From positions 38,561 to 66,865 of the forward strand of contig KN834855.1 of NCBI GenBank assembly GCA_000827265.1: a DNA stretch of 28,305 nucleotides. The letters run 5' to 3'. Under the pieces are notes generated by a model. That model was given only the letters and a program-made list of their open reading frames with translations, was not told the DNA's origin and searched no databases. A program made the translations under genes and the position numbers. Shown here one piece after another: positions 11,189 to 21,800 of this stretch (positions within the stretch are counted from its first letter, which is position 1; each line of letters opens with the position of its first letter). The DNA is from Collybiopsis luxurians FD-317 M1 (Eukaryota > Basidiomycota > Agaricomycetes > Agaricales > Omphalotaceae).

Positions 11189-14159
11189 TCATTTCCTGCT
11201 GTGTTTTTTGAACAGCCTAAAAATTCCCTTGAATGCTTTATGGGAAGATTTTTTAGATGGTGCAATATCTGAGGTAGGAGTGTCAATGTCAGCTCTGATT
11301 TTTATCAAGTCTTGTATCCTACTGAGAGTATCAGGGTGGTGCTCTCCTAATGTTTGCTTAGACATCTCCACAAGTGGCTCTAGGATCTGCAGAGCTTCTT
11401 GATGTCTTCCAACTCTAGAGTATAGGTATGCCAAGGTGTCCATTTTACAGAGAGTTGAAGGATGCTGCTCTCCCAGTAAGTTCCTGCACTTCTCCAATAC
11501 TGGCTCTTCAATTTGCAGAGCTTTCTCATTGTTTCCAATGCAAGAGAGATATAATGCCAAATTGCCCAGTCTAGTGAGAGTACCTGGGTGTTCTTCTCCT
11601 AGTACTGTCTTTGACAGCTCTGCCAGTGGCTCTCCAATCTGCAGAGCTTCCTCAAATTTGCCCATTCCAGAGTAGATGTTTGCCAAGTCTTGCATTTTGT
11701 TGAGAGTATCAGGATGGTGTTCTCCCAAAATTTCAACTGACATTTTCACCAGTGGCTCTGAAAGCTGCAGTGCTTCATTGTATCTTGCCAAATATGAATA
11801 AGACATGGCTAAGTTGGATATTCTTTGCATAGTAAGAGGGTGCTGCTCTCCCAAGATTTGCTTTGATATGTTTACTAAAGGCTCTTGAAGGTGCAGGGCA
11901 TCATTATATCTTCCTAAATCAAAGTAACTCCTGGCCAAATTCTGTATTCTTCCAAGTGTATCAGGATGTTGCTCCCCCATTATCTGCTTGGACATTTCCA
12001 GAAGCGGCACTGAAATCTGTAGTGCCTCATTATATCTTCCTATCTCTCTATAGATGACTGCCAAGTTACCCAGTCTATCTAGGGTATCAGGATGCTGCTC
12101 TCCCAAAATTTCCTTTGATACCTCCACTAGCATGCTTCTAATCTGCAGAGACTCTAGATACCTTCCAACTTGACTATATGTATGTGCTAAATTTTGCAAT
12201 CTGGTGAGAGTGTTCGGATGCTGCTCTCCTAATACTTTCTTGGACATCTCCACCAATGGCTCATCAATTTGTAGACCTTCATTCCATCTTCCCATATTCG
12301 AATATTGGTTTGACAAGGCATGCATTCCTCTGAGAGTCATTGGATCCTCCTCCCCGAATGATTCTTTTGTCATTTTCAAGAGGGACTCTGCCATCTCTAA
12401 TGCTTCTTTATTTCTTCCTAGTCTTTCCAGAGTTTTTATAACATTGATCATTTGATTTAGAGTCAGAGGGTCCATATTCCCATATATCACCTCTAGTTGA
12501 TGCCACAATGGTTCCCATACATCATAGGCTCTGGAAAAGTACCCACATTCAAACCACAAATGACCCATAGCTCTATTGGTGTGTATATCTTCTGTAATTT
12601 CAAAGTGAATGCAATGAGGAACTAGTGACCTTAAAAATGCAAAGTCTGGATTGTTTATGGCAATTGCAACAAGACTTTGAGATTCTAGCTGGAAGTCTCT
12701 TTGCTTGACACTCTCAATGCTTTCTCGAATCCATTGATGAAGCAAAGAATATGTCCCTCCCTTCTCAATACTGATCAGAGAATATGAGCTTATTGTCTCC
12801 ACAATGTTGTCCATCCAAATGTCATCCCACTCCAATTTCTGTGATGTTAAAAATGACAGAACAGGATAGGCAGCCAAACTCTTTACATCTTCTTCCCATG
12901 AGAGATTATCCAATGCCCTCTGAAATAATTTTCTTGGAATACCTTCATAGTGATAGCATGAACACAATCTCAGAAATGTTTGGCACTGTTCATCCAATTT
13001 TTTCCAACTAAGATCCCAAGTGGCATAGACTGACACAGAATAGTTGTCAATACTTTGTGGAAGACTCTTTGTCATCAATACTAGTTGATGCTGTTCCAAT
13101 CTGTGTAGATATGAATCTAAGCAATTTTGCTGTGATATATAAGAGCCAGCATGGACAAGAGCTAGGGCAAAGTAATGCAATTTTGCTGCAATGTCAGAGG
13201 CTGTCAATTTTTGCTCTGGAGTAGCCTCATGGTCTTCAATAGCATGCTTCAAAAGTAATTGTATGCCATCCTCTGGTTCCATGTCCTTTAACACCTTGGA
13301 CTTGATGCCGATCTGTTTGAGGGTACTATTCCTCGAAGTAACAATGATGTTACCATGACTAGATTGAGGCAGAAACTTCCCCAAGTCAAGGTCAGGATCA
13401 TCGGCATTATCATAGAGAATTATCCATCCTTCTTGATGCTGTGCAAGCCATCTAAGTCCAGCTTCCCAATTGCTGAACTCACCAAGTCCATTCTTGAGAG
13501 CAATATCATAGTAACTTGCCATGATGGATTCTTCAGAGTTTGCAATAATCATGTAGCATTGAGTAAACCTTCAAACAGAGAGAGTTATTCTTCAAGACAT
13601 CCATTCTCATAATTTCAAACACTGTTACCTTTTTCTGAATGTATTTATGAACTTCAAAGCTGTTTGAGTCTTCCCTGCTCCTCCCATCCCATAAAGAACA
13701 AATATTTTCTTTTCATGAGCTGAAGTCGGGAGAGACTTAACAAGAAAATAGGTTTCAAACTCAGAGAGAATGTCCTTTCTCCCTGTAAAAAATGGAGAGA
13801 CTGGAGTAAGGTCAGTCATGCCTGCAGTGAAACCTTTTTGTTTCTGTGAGTAAATAGATTCTGGTATATCAAAGTGGAAAATTCTACCAGCTGGAACAGT
13901 TGGAACTGCATTTTCTTTAGATCTCTCTGCTTCATGTATGTTGATTTGTTGAAAAGTGGAAGATGGACCAACAGTCACATATGACGCTCCAGGAAAAATA
14001 GCCCCTCTATCAGAATTTGTGTTAACTTCCAACCGAATTCACAATTTCCAGTATCATCACTGACGAATTGTGTGTAACACCCCCAGAGCTCGGACCATCT
14101 TGTTGCAGATTGGAAATGGGTGAATTAGTTTGTTGACTTCTAAGGGGGATGGAAATCAT
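11189..14159 (-). CDS. NLR-like STAND ATPase (NB-ARC/TPR), copy 2, intact
   Basis: Four exons: 14159-14065, 14006-13888, 13821-13629 and 13568-11189 (introns 58, 66 and 60 bp, all phases compatible) give a 928-residue protein with an ATG start and no stop. Parts: a Ser/Gln-rich start, Gly-rich module GAIFPGASYVTV (about 32-43), FFTGRKDIL linker, Walker A GMGGAGKT (about 116-123), Walker B ILYDNADD (about 186-193), IIVTSRN (about 210-216), FALALVHAGSYI helix (about 269-280), winged helix, TPRs about 470-905 with ten LGEQHPDTL-type linkers, and a basic tail. No transmembrane or signal peptide is seen, and no known effector domain precedes NB-ARC. Relative to copy 1 a three-residue deletion removes most of the HPLVH motif of the winged helix. 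The 3' splice site of the last intron is the AG at 13570-13569; a nearer CAG used in a naive copy-1 model is CAA here. Family role: allorecognition or innate defence; the specific role is unknown. Confidence 0.9.
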
Positions 14160-14252
14160 TAGATATTTTGTTTTGATCAAATTTTCCCCACCTATCGGGC
14201 ATTGGGCGGAAGACGAAACCTGGGGATCAAATGACCGCCAAGTGTTCTACAC

Positions 14253-14263
14253 CTTATATATAC
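14253..14263 (-). promoter_or_regulatory. TATA box of NLR copy 2
   Basis: TATATATAAGG on the minus strand about 95 bp upstream of the ATG at 14159; position and spacing are conserved with copy 1. Confidence 0.65.
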
Positions 14264-14872
14264 CCAGCCATTGATTAGATACAATTATCATGATATAATC
14301 ATACATTCATTGGTTGACATTCCATTCACACGATGCTGTGCTGACTAGTGAATTGAAAGCGATGTATCGCACACCTCTAGATATTCAGTCCATCAACCTT
14401 TCTGCCGCCCTCCGACACTTGTCGGAAAATTGTGCAGGCAGGAGGTTCTTGGTTGCTGACTTATTGCAACGCATGGCGATCACATGCCAATCACTCTATA
14501 TCCACTCAAAGCTATGCCGGCGTGAACGAATGCAAGCATGTCTCATATCCACACCTAAAGCGCTTGACATTCAAGCGGCTTCATACATCCATAATTTACA
14601 TGTTTTACCAAAACCTCGCAATACTTGTTAGCATACAATACCGTCAGTGGGAAAACACCATTTCAAGTTACTCTCTCCTCTCACTCACCTGCTTTATCAC
14701 AGGGATGGGTCGAGTGTGAATATATCAAACACAATGTTCCAGCGTCAAGCGTGCATGCGAATATATGAAAGGAACATGGCGAGTCTGAGGGGGAAAAGAT
14801 AGGATTAGAATTAGAATTGCAATGTGATGATAATCCCTCGGACAAAAGCCAAAGAAAAAGAAACAAGAACAC
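14264..14872. other. Promoter spacer between NLR 2 and ALDH3 relic C
   Basis: Homologous to 7222-7833. It contains the conserved dyad at 14411-14426. No protein-coding gene is supported. Confidence 0.6.
14411..14426. promoter_or_regulatory. 16-bp inverted-repeat dyad upstream of NLR 2
   Basis: TCCGACACTTGTCGGA, identical to the copy upstream of NLR 1, within a block where flanking bases differ between copies. Confidence 0.4.
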
Positions 14873-15503
14873 TCACCTCCTACTAACCCAATCACAAGCC
14901 CTCCTAACAAACCCCTCCTCCTCCAAGTCCACGATCGTCAAAATCAGTCCAAATGTCTCCGATTCCACTAACACATCCCCTTCCTTTACCAAAACAACCG
15001 TCGGCTCGACCTTCAACACTTCCTCATCCATGCGACCTCCCATAAGGAACTTGTCTTTTTTCTTTTCGAGGAGACCTAATTAGGACATTTTAAGCCGAGC
15101 CCATACCAAAGCCAAAGCCAAAGCCAGAGTCATAAAAAACAAGAACACATAATAAGAACATATAATACATGTATAACATACACCTTTGATCCTATTAAAA
15201 AGTTGCAAATTAATGATACGAGCATACAAATCCGACCCCAACGCGGCGCCTTGATCAGCGGGGTACATCTCCTCGTATGCCTTCTTCAATCCCTCAACAT
15301 ACTGTGGGAGAGCGGAGATGAGAACGTAGTCAGGCGATACACAGATCTAGATAACGAGTCAAAGTGTTAATTTTTGTAGTTATTCGGTCATAAGTAAAAG
15401 GTTTAGTCAGGGAGGGTGGAATGGAGGGAGAGGATATATGGCAGTAAGCAAAGTAACACGCACCTGTCCACAATTCGTCACCTTCCCCCACACCGTCCTC
15501 TAC
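14873..15503 (-). pseudogene. ALDH3 pseudogene fragment, copy C (third partial unit)
   Basis: Holds the catalytic-Cys exon CVSPDYVLISALPQYVEG to RIKG (about 15349-15183) and the following exon GGRMDEEVLKVEPTVVLV to ACDWVSRR (about 15080-14875), plus the end of the preceding KVTNCGQ exon (about 15503-15467). Intron positions match copy B. It shares the ESETFGL motif with copy B, so this alteration was in their common ancestor. Homology stops abruptly at about 15503, inside an exon, so the gene is truncated. Confidence 0.85.
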
Positions 15504-16199
15504 TGTCGATGCTTTGACTTCGTCGCATTCAAATGAAGTGATCTTGAATCACTGATCAATGGTCTTGATATATAGTAAGCTTCAAGAGATCGATGTTTGC
15601 TCGAGGACATATATCTATGATATTACTTACTAACCTCAGAATACTTGTTCACATACGACACAATCCATAATAAACCTCAAACTGCTCTCTCCCCTCCTTC
15701 AAGAGCTTGATCTATCTGAGGAGTTCGATATCAGTACACATACCAATACCGTGTTCATGTTAATGGCAGAACAGAGGCCGCCGTATGTAAGGATGTCCAC
15801 AGAGGCTTGAAAGAAAAATCCCTCAGGAAAAAACAACAGAAAGTATGTACAATCGAATTGCACTACAATATCATTTGACACGAGACCTTCGCTTGTGTGT
15901 CAATGTGCTTGGCGGAGTAGAATCGTCAGTGTTTGGTTTAGACAAGGCAGAGGAGTATGGCGGATGAGAGGAGATTAAAGGGATCACCCTCGTACTGTAA
16001 GGTACGACGTACAAGACAAGGCGGTGACCGGGCCTAGTATGAGATCTGGCGGATCTTAAAGAAGAAAAACAATCAACATGTTGGTTCAAACATCGTATGC
16101 GTAAATGCACAAGAGAACGAAGCGAATCTGAGGAGAGGGATGGATGGCATAGCATACCATGGTAGCATGCAATGCAATGGTAGAGCCTTACATGAAGAA
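15504..16199. other. Rearranged spacer between ALDH3 fragments
   Basis: About 700 bp without a supported gene. A stretch near 15636-15700 (ATACTTGTTCACATACGACA and CTCTCTCCCCTCC) resembles the NLR promoter spacer at about 14625-14690, suggesting scrambled remains of another unit. A minus-strand block near 15820-15750 (DILTYGGLCSAIN) might be an ALDH C-terminal exon, but the match is weak. Confidence 0.4.
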
Positions 16200-16530
16200 T
16201 ACACTCACCTCGCACTAATCCAACTCCTTCCTCTTGCGACTCCAGAATCGTCAATGTCGGCCCAAATTCTAATAGAATATCTTCGTCCTGGGCAAGAACA
16301 GCTGCAGGCTCGACCATCAATCGGAGGTAAATTAGAAGCGAACAGGACATAGGAGAGTTTTGTCGTAGAAACCCGAACAAAAATACATAGACAACTTGGA
16401 TGGCGAGACGTACTGTGATCCCATTTCAGCTTGAATACCTTTGTAGCTTCGGTACACCCCCACAAATCATCAGTGTGGTATCCTGGTGGAAGTTTATCGG
16501 CAACAGTCATTGGAGACGCCATGCCCGTTA
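16200..16530 (-). pseudogene. ALDH3 pseudogene fragment, copy C'
   Basis: Two ALDH3 pieces on the minus strand: EATKVFKLKWDHS (about 16460-16410), matching the central exon, and LMVEPAAVLAQDEDILLEFG to TLTILE (about 16325-16240), matching the exon after the catalytic Cys. The exons that should lie between them, including the catalytic Cys, are deleted. The segment is more diverged than copies B and C. Confidence 0.65.
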
Positions 16531-16929
16531 TTCGACAAAATCTTATTGAGCTTTAGGTGCACTGTGTACCTGGCTGCGTTGGTGTCTGCCGTAACCTGAA
16601 CCTACCTAGATCTGAATGAATATTGTTACACCAGAAATAGAATGCGGACACAGATGGAAAGGATGAGGGGACAGTTCCTTCTACAAGTCAAAAACCATTA
16701 ACCCTTGTCCACACACTTAAACTATCGACCCCAGCATCAGCACCACTATCAAAATTCACTCAGGGAAGATCATGAGGGCCGTCCCCTTCAGCGTTACCGG
16801 CACTGGACACAACACAGGCCATTGTATCGTTTCATAGCATTCCATATCTACATCAAGAACGCATTCGTATCATATCAAGAAGGCTCTTCGTACTCGAAAA
16901 AAACTGTATTCCCGTAAACAAAAAGAACA
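16531..16929. other. Non-coding spacer
   Basis: No gene, repeat terminus or RNA recognised. Parts (about 16600-16690) resemble the ALDH3 intron following the central exon in copies A and B, so the stretch is probably decayed ALDH3 intron. Confidence 0.4.
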
Positions 16930-17112
16930 CGTCACCTTTCCACAATTCGTGACCTTCGCTCACATCGTGCTCTTCACTACGAGCTCCAAATTGCATTTCG
17001 GGTCCACAATGATGGGAGACTTGCCGCCCAACTCGAGGGTGAGAGGTGAGAGGTTTTTGCGGCTGCGGCAGCGATGATGCATGCGATGGTTTCATTTCCC
17101 GTGTAGAATACT
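16930..17112 (-). pseudogene. ALDH3 pseudogene copy D, GGKSP exon
   Basis: Encodes LSPLTLELGGKSPIIVDPKC, then NLELVV and KVTNCG, the exon preceding the catalytic Cys. A TGA replaces the Trp of the TMWGKV block. It is the 3' neighbour of the exon pieces at 18498-18569 and 24903-25343: read on the minus strand, these three parts form one ALDH3 gene split by two transposon insertions. Confidence 0.75.
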
Positions 17113-17354
17113 AGATGAAGAAAAGAGCGAAGGCATCAGTGAGTCAATTAAAAATCGCGAGTGAGTCAGCAAATGAGTGAACAAGCGATGATGGGTGCGA
17201 TGATTCCGCTTCTTGTGTAGAATAAGCGAAGGCATTAGCGATTCAGTTAAAAGTTGCGAGGGAGTCAGCTAGTGAGTGAACAAGATATAGGGCGTAAGAG
17301 GGGTTCACTTCAGTCAATGTATCACTGTAACCCAGATAAAGGCAAGAAAACAAC

Positions 17355-17405
17355 TGAATGGAATGGAACTGAATGGAACTGAATGGAACTGAATTGAACT
17401 GAATT
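17355..17405. repeat. 10-bp tandem repeat GAATGGAACT, about five units
   Basis: Short tandem array inside the ALDH3 copy D intron, next to the left end of the MULE-like element. The intron in copies A and B has only one or two loose GGAATG units at the matching place, so it expanded locally. Confidence 0.8.
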
Positions 17406-17444
17406 GCATAAAAAAGGGGTTAGTGATTTTAACGAGCGGCCAAT

Positions 17445-18045
17445 CCGAGCTTCCGAGCAAGTCCGAGCAAGTCCGAGCAAGTACGAGCAAGTAGGAAGAG
17501 CAGCCTCCAAGTAATAAGCCCAGACCTAGGCCACGTATGATAACTAGAGCAAAAGGTGGGAGGAGTTAGATTCAGTGAAGTAGTTACTTTATTACTATAT
17601 GCAATTTACCTGTGCAACCTTCGTCGCTGCCTTTCTCTCCTGTTGAGAATGTGCGAGAAGGTACTTACACATTCTAGGAGCGACTCAAGCAGTGCTCCAT
17701 TGTTTTCTTAGTAATCTCTTTAAGTATTATCGAAATTAGTAGAATATTCTAGAAGTAATTACTCTAGGTATAAAAGATGTACGTAGAGTAGCTAAACAAC
17801 AAGAAGTTTCACTATTCCTGAAGTACTTGCCATAACCTTTTCTCAACATCTCCTGAAGACACTTATGCCTGGTCATGCAAGCAAGTACAAGCAACTACAG
17901 GCACATCCGAGAAAGTACAAGCAAGTACGAGCAGGTACGAGCAGGTACGAGCAAGTACGAGCAAGTACGAGCCACTGGTCCGAGTGTCCGAGTGTCCGAG
18001 CAACTTCAGCGAGTGTCCGAGCAGCTTCAGTGTGTGTCCGAGCCA
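17445..18045. repeat. Decamer arrays (GTCCGAGCAA / GTACGAGCAA) in the expanded left TIR
   Basis: Runs of a 10-bp unit occur at about 17447-17502 and again at about 17880-18045, the second including CCGAGT variants; the right TIR has only two or three units (about 18434-18460, inverted). The solo LTR separates the two blocks. This is tandem expansion of a subterminal motif on one side only. Open frames reading through the array are repeat artefacts. Confidence 0.8.
17641..17848 (+). mobile_element. Solo LTR of a retrotransposon, 208 bp
   Basis: Begins TGTTGAGAA and ends with the exact inverse TTCTCAACA (TG...CA termini), flanked by a perfect 5-bp duplication TCTCC (17636-17640 and 17849-17853). 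A TATAAAAG box lies at 17769-17776, as expected for an LTR promoter on the plus strand. There is no internal retroelement coding sequence, so this is a solo LTR left by LTR-LTR recombination. Copia-type is my guess from the small size and TGTTGAGAA start. It is nested in the MULE-like element and is therefore younger. Confidence 0.9.
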
Positions 18046-18497
18046 TATCAATGGAGGTTAGAGGTACCTAAGGATGTCATTTTATGTCTTATTTTATCAA
18101 ACTTGCTAAGCACAAAATGTCACAGCAGAATTTGCATAGCTAATGCAGTGTACCTTCATATATATTTAATTGAAGATTGAGTTTCTGAGCGTTTCGAGCA
18201 TTTTTCAGAAGTATACAACCTTTAATTGTGGTATTGGCAAGTATATATCAAATGTACTTTGAGAATGGAAGATAGCTAGTTTCTTCTCTATGCACCGAGT
18301 ATGCAAGATCACTAAAAAGTTCAAGTAGTTCATTCAATGATTGTTGAGCCCTATTAAATGTCTGTAGCTTAGCGTTATGGACCTAAATACACATTAACAA
18401 AATATTTCCATATGGCTCGGACCTCGGAGATTTTTGCTCGTACTTGCTCGGACACTCGGATAGGGCGCTCGTTAAAGTCTCCACCCCGCATAAAAAA

Positions 18498-18569
18498 GAA
18501 CAGCCCGGACTCGACTCAACGTCCACCACCTTCATAATCTCTGGGATACTCCCACATGCCACTCGAATC
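18498..18569 (-). pseudogene. ALDH3 pseudogene copy D, central exon, left half
   Basis: The minus strand reads IRVACGSIPEIMKV, matching VIRVVRGGVPEMTNV of copy B. The exon breaks at CTCGAATC and resumes, in phase with the paralogues, at 24911 (ACATCCTGGTCGAG), beyond the 6.33-kb insertion. Confidence 0.85.
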
Positions 18570-18592
18570 GGTTTAGTCGCCGTTCATGTGGG

Positions 18593-18614
18593 TATGTTAT
18601 GTATACATAACATA
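18593..18614. repeat. Perfect 22-bp palindrome near the left transposon end
   Basis: Arms TATGTTATGTA / TACATAACATA with no loop, 24 bp inside the left border. The GTTATG/CATAAC motif recurs near the right end (24547-24607), so this is a candidate transposase-binding site. Confidence 0.6.
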
Positions 18615-18835
18615 TGTGGCAGTGCCGTTCGGGTTAAGCGGTGCAGGCAGACGGACCGCATTCTTTATCTATTTAATATCTAATCTCTGAATCACACGCG
18701 CACTGTGCATGTAAAACGACGACACAGCTACAAGCGCATTTTCCTGTGCTCTATCTCTTTCCGCTACTCTCTTTCCACTTTTTAAATTCAATTTCCTTTT
18801 TTGCGATAAGTTGATTGGATTGTGGGCAAAGGTCA

Positions 18836-21800
18836 ATGGATAATGAGCCTCCGAAACGTGCAAGGGGCCGCCCGAAAGGCTCCAAAACCAAAGAAAGACA
18901 GCCTGGCGCACCCAGACTTGGCCGTCCACCGAAAAATCAGACAAATGGTATATCTTTTGATCTCTATTGTATAATATTTACAAGTACTATAATGCTGTTA
19001 GATTTTTCAATTACGTCCTTACCTGCACAAATAAATCAAAGTGCATCTCAAAGTAACACTGTACCATCGGGTATATCTAAACTTCTGTCTGGATTTCTTT
19101 GCATGAAACTAACTCAATATCTTTAGAGGAATCAAACAGTGCATTACCAGCATTGGAAAACTCAAACTCACCCAGTCAAGAACAGGGAGGCAGCATTGAA
19201 GCCAGTTCCACTACCCAGCCTGGAACTGTGTTTGAAAATCGCAATAAAGGTAAATTGTCCTAATTTTTACTTTAATAGTTTCATTAACCACATCTGGACT
19301 GAATTAGCCTACAGCCAACATCTTGAAGAGCTCAAGAGATACCAAGATGCCGCTGCTTTGGGCAGTTCAAGTAAGGACTTTGTCTTCAATTTTTCTCTTA
19401 TTTTATTAGTTATCATTCTTTGCTGCAGAGCCTTTCTTTACATCTAAAAGCCGATGGAATTCCAGTGTTGATAATTTTCCATTGGATAATGGATATGATT
19501 CTGATGAATCTGACCATGACTCAGATGATGGAGAGTATGGAGATGGAGCAGATGTGACAGCAGTACCTTTGAATAGCTTAGGATTTGACCACTTTGGCAG
19601 TGAAGAGCAAGGTAAACCTTATAACTTTCTCCATTTCCTATTGATCAGCTTTCATTAATTTTCTTAGGATGGTTTCCAAGACCAGCTAACATGTCTCCAT
19701 GGCTTTATCAATTTTTCATTAATAAGGTAAAGCCATTGCTTTCACGGAAAACTGGTGTACACTCTGCACCCCCCCCCCCCCTTCCTATTCAGCAACGTTC
19801 TCACTCTACAGTCCTGTATCAATGTGGTTGAATTCTCCTGATGCTTTTATCAACCTACATAGCTACAGATTTGACCCACATAATCTTCAAATACCCTGTA
19901 TCTGTCTCTGGCTTCCCCATCACTTTGTTCCAGAGCTTAGATGCCCTGAATGTAGTAACAAGCTGACTGTACATGGAATACGGCCCCCTCGCCGTATCAC
20001 TGATCTGGAAGATAATTTCTGGATTACTACACAGCGCTATCTCTGTGCAAAGAATAAGGGGCAGTCCCAAACCCATAGTGGCTGTGGTCGCACTTTTATT
20101 GGATGGTCTCCTCGTCTCATTGATTCACTCCCAGCATATGTCAGACTTGCTTTTCCTTGTGTACTCTCACGGAAGAGTGGTCTCTCAAATCGGGTGATGA
20201 CACTACTGCATGTCGCAAATCAGCACAAGATGGGTCCTACAGGTGCTCGTGCTTTATTGCTTGAGGCCCATACAAAACGATTCAATACATGCCAGCTCAT
20301 GTATCTTGAAGCTATATTTGAGCGGGAACAAGGAGCAGAGTGTAATGATGTTGTTGGAAATCAACCAACTTTATATTATTTCCGTTCAGCAGAGAAAATG
20401 GCTGAGTTTGGTAGCTTTGATGATATCAATGGCTATGGTGGCTTTGTGCCTTCTTGCTCATACCTTATTACAATGCTTAACCGTGACATTGAGCGGGATG
20501 AGGTGTCAGCAAACCAGCACACTGCATTGCTTCCCTTTAAGACTGGGCATGTTGATGACTCACACAAGGTTTTTCAATTTCCATTCATAGCCTGTGATAC
20601 AGAACAGTAATTAGTTGTTATATCTTAGATTGTAAAGTGTCTTTCTAATGGTTCTGGAGTTCATACCTTTAATGGTCTCTGGACTCTGATGAGTGGTTGG
20701 TTTATACGGAAGCAGGTTCTAACTTTTACCAAGTCTCATCTTGAGCGCCAAGGACCAATGCATTCACTTGCAGACTCACTGAGTCTATATGGCTATGCAG
20801 AGCCTCAACTTTGGTTCTCAGATGTCCCAGATAAGGTTTGTTCAAGATGTCATAGTGTCTGTATTGTTGCCTGTTGATTGTGCTTGGCAGGACAAGAGCC
20901 TAATTGAAGATGCATTTCCTAAAATAGCAGAGGGATTGCATCCAATGGCTGAGGCTCAAGGACTCAAATCCCTCACAATACCTGAGGATTTTCAAATCCA
21001 GGTTGTTGATAATCCAAGTATTGTTAACACAATTCTCTGCCCCAAATTGATTGAGCTTCATGACAATGCTACTTCATCTCTCCATTATCATTTTGATGCA
21101 GAATGGAATCGGTCCTGCTCTCTTGGGGTTTCAGTAATTGTTCTGCTAGAGCATGAAAATAATCAAGTATACATCTTCAGAGTATGATTTTTTATTACTG
21201 CTTCATGATTTCAAATGTCTGATATTAAATATCTTACTTATATCAATATGCTGAGCTACCTGAAAGTCTTGCCCGTCTTCTTCTTCATCCTCAAGTTTTC
21301 TTTATTGGGTCAAATATTGCAAGTGATTTTGGGCGGCTCAAGCGGCAGTTCTCTACTCTTGCCAACCATCAATTCAGAAACCTTATCAATCTCAAATCAT
21401 TGGCAAAAGATCGAGGGCTCATCCTTTGGGATGAATCTGGTGCACTTGCATACCTGATGAAAAAGCTTCTCAGTATTCATTTACCAAAAGAGGACTATAG
21501 CCGCATCTGTGAGCGCTGGGAACTACCTTTTCTTGAGGATGACTTGCGCCAGTATGCTGCACATGATGTGTATGCTTCACAATGCCTATATCAACATATA
21601 TCTGCTACTTGTCCTCCACTACAAGTTGACACTTCCTGTGCACCAGGAACCAAGGTAGCCATTCACATTAATGAAGGAGGTCCCATTGCAGCCATTGGTC
21701 AAATTTCTAATAGCCAGTCTGGGAAGATACATGGGGTAGCAATCAAAACTCCAGCTCAGACCCGTTTAGCTGTTGATATTGAGACAGTTATTCTTCCAGA

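Larger units (their letters stand above)
8300..15340. repeat. Segmental duplication unit 2
   Basis: Second unit of the tandem duplication, same order and orientation as unit 1. Its boundary with a third, partial unit lies at the ALDH3 Cys exon near 15349. The third copy is recognisable only to about 15503, where collinearity with copies 1 and 2 stops. Confidence 0.9.
17416..18487. mobile_element. MULE-like non-autonomous TIR element with 10-bp target duplication
   Basis: The flanks are the direct repeat GCATAAAAAA (17406-17415 and 18488-18497). The ends are inverted repeats beginning GGGGT and sharing TTTAACGAGCG, ATCCGAG and TCCGAGCAAGT (17416 rightward; 18487 leftward on the minus strand). 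An inner pair, GTCCGAGCCATAT, lies at about 18031-18043 and inverted at about 18411-18423. A target duplication of 9-11 bp with long TIRs is characteristic of Mutator-like elements; the class call is by that rule. There is no transposase gene. Length is 1072 bp, or about 860 bp without the solo LTR and its duplication. It sits in the intron between the central and GGKSP exons of ALDH3 copy D. Confidence 0.75.

Noticed and set aside
13562..13567. Loss of the last splice acceptor (CAG to CAA) in NLR 2 as an inactivating mutation
   Set aside because: An AG at 13570-13569, present in both copies, is in frame and gives a better protein, so nothing is lost.
17447..18045. Possible CRISPR-like array of short repeats
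   Set aside because: Units are 10-bp head-to-tail with no spacers of uniform length, and the context is eukaryotic.
17865..18180. Overlapping plus-strand open frames rich in KYKQ/RYEQ repeats
   Set aside because: They are translations of the decamer array in the MULE-like element; several frames stay open for the same reason and none has a domain.
17429..18477. Reading the MULE-like element as a TTAA-duplication (piggyBac/Kolobok-like) element
   Set aside because: TTAA does occur at symmetrical places, but inverted-repeat similarity continues outward to GGGG and is then flanked by a perfect 10-bp direct repeat, which better marks the ends.
18555..18575. tRNA-like GTTCGAATC motif
   Set aside because: The CTCGAATC match is ALDH3 exon sequence and the target duplication; no cloverleaf can be drawn around it.
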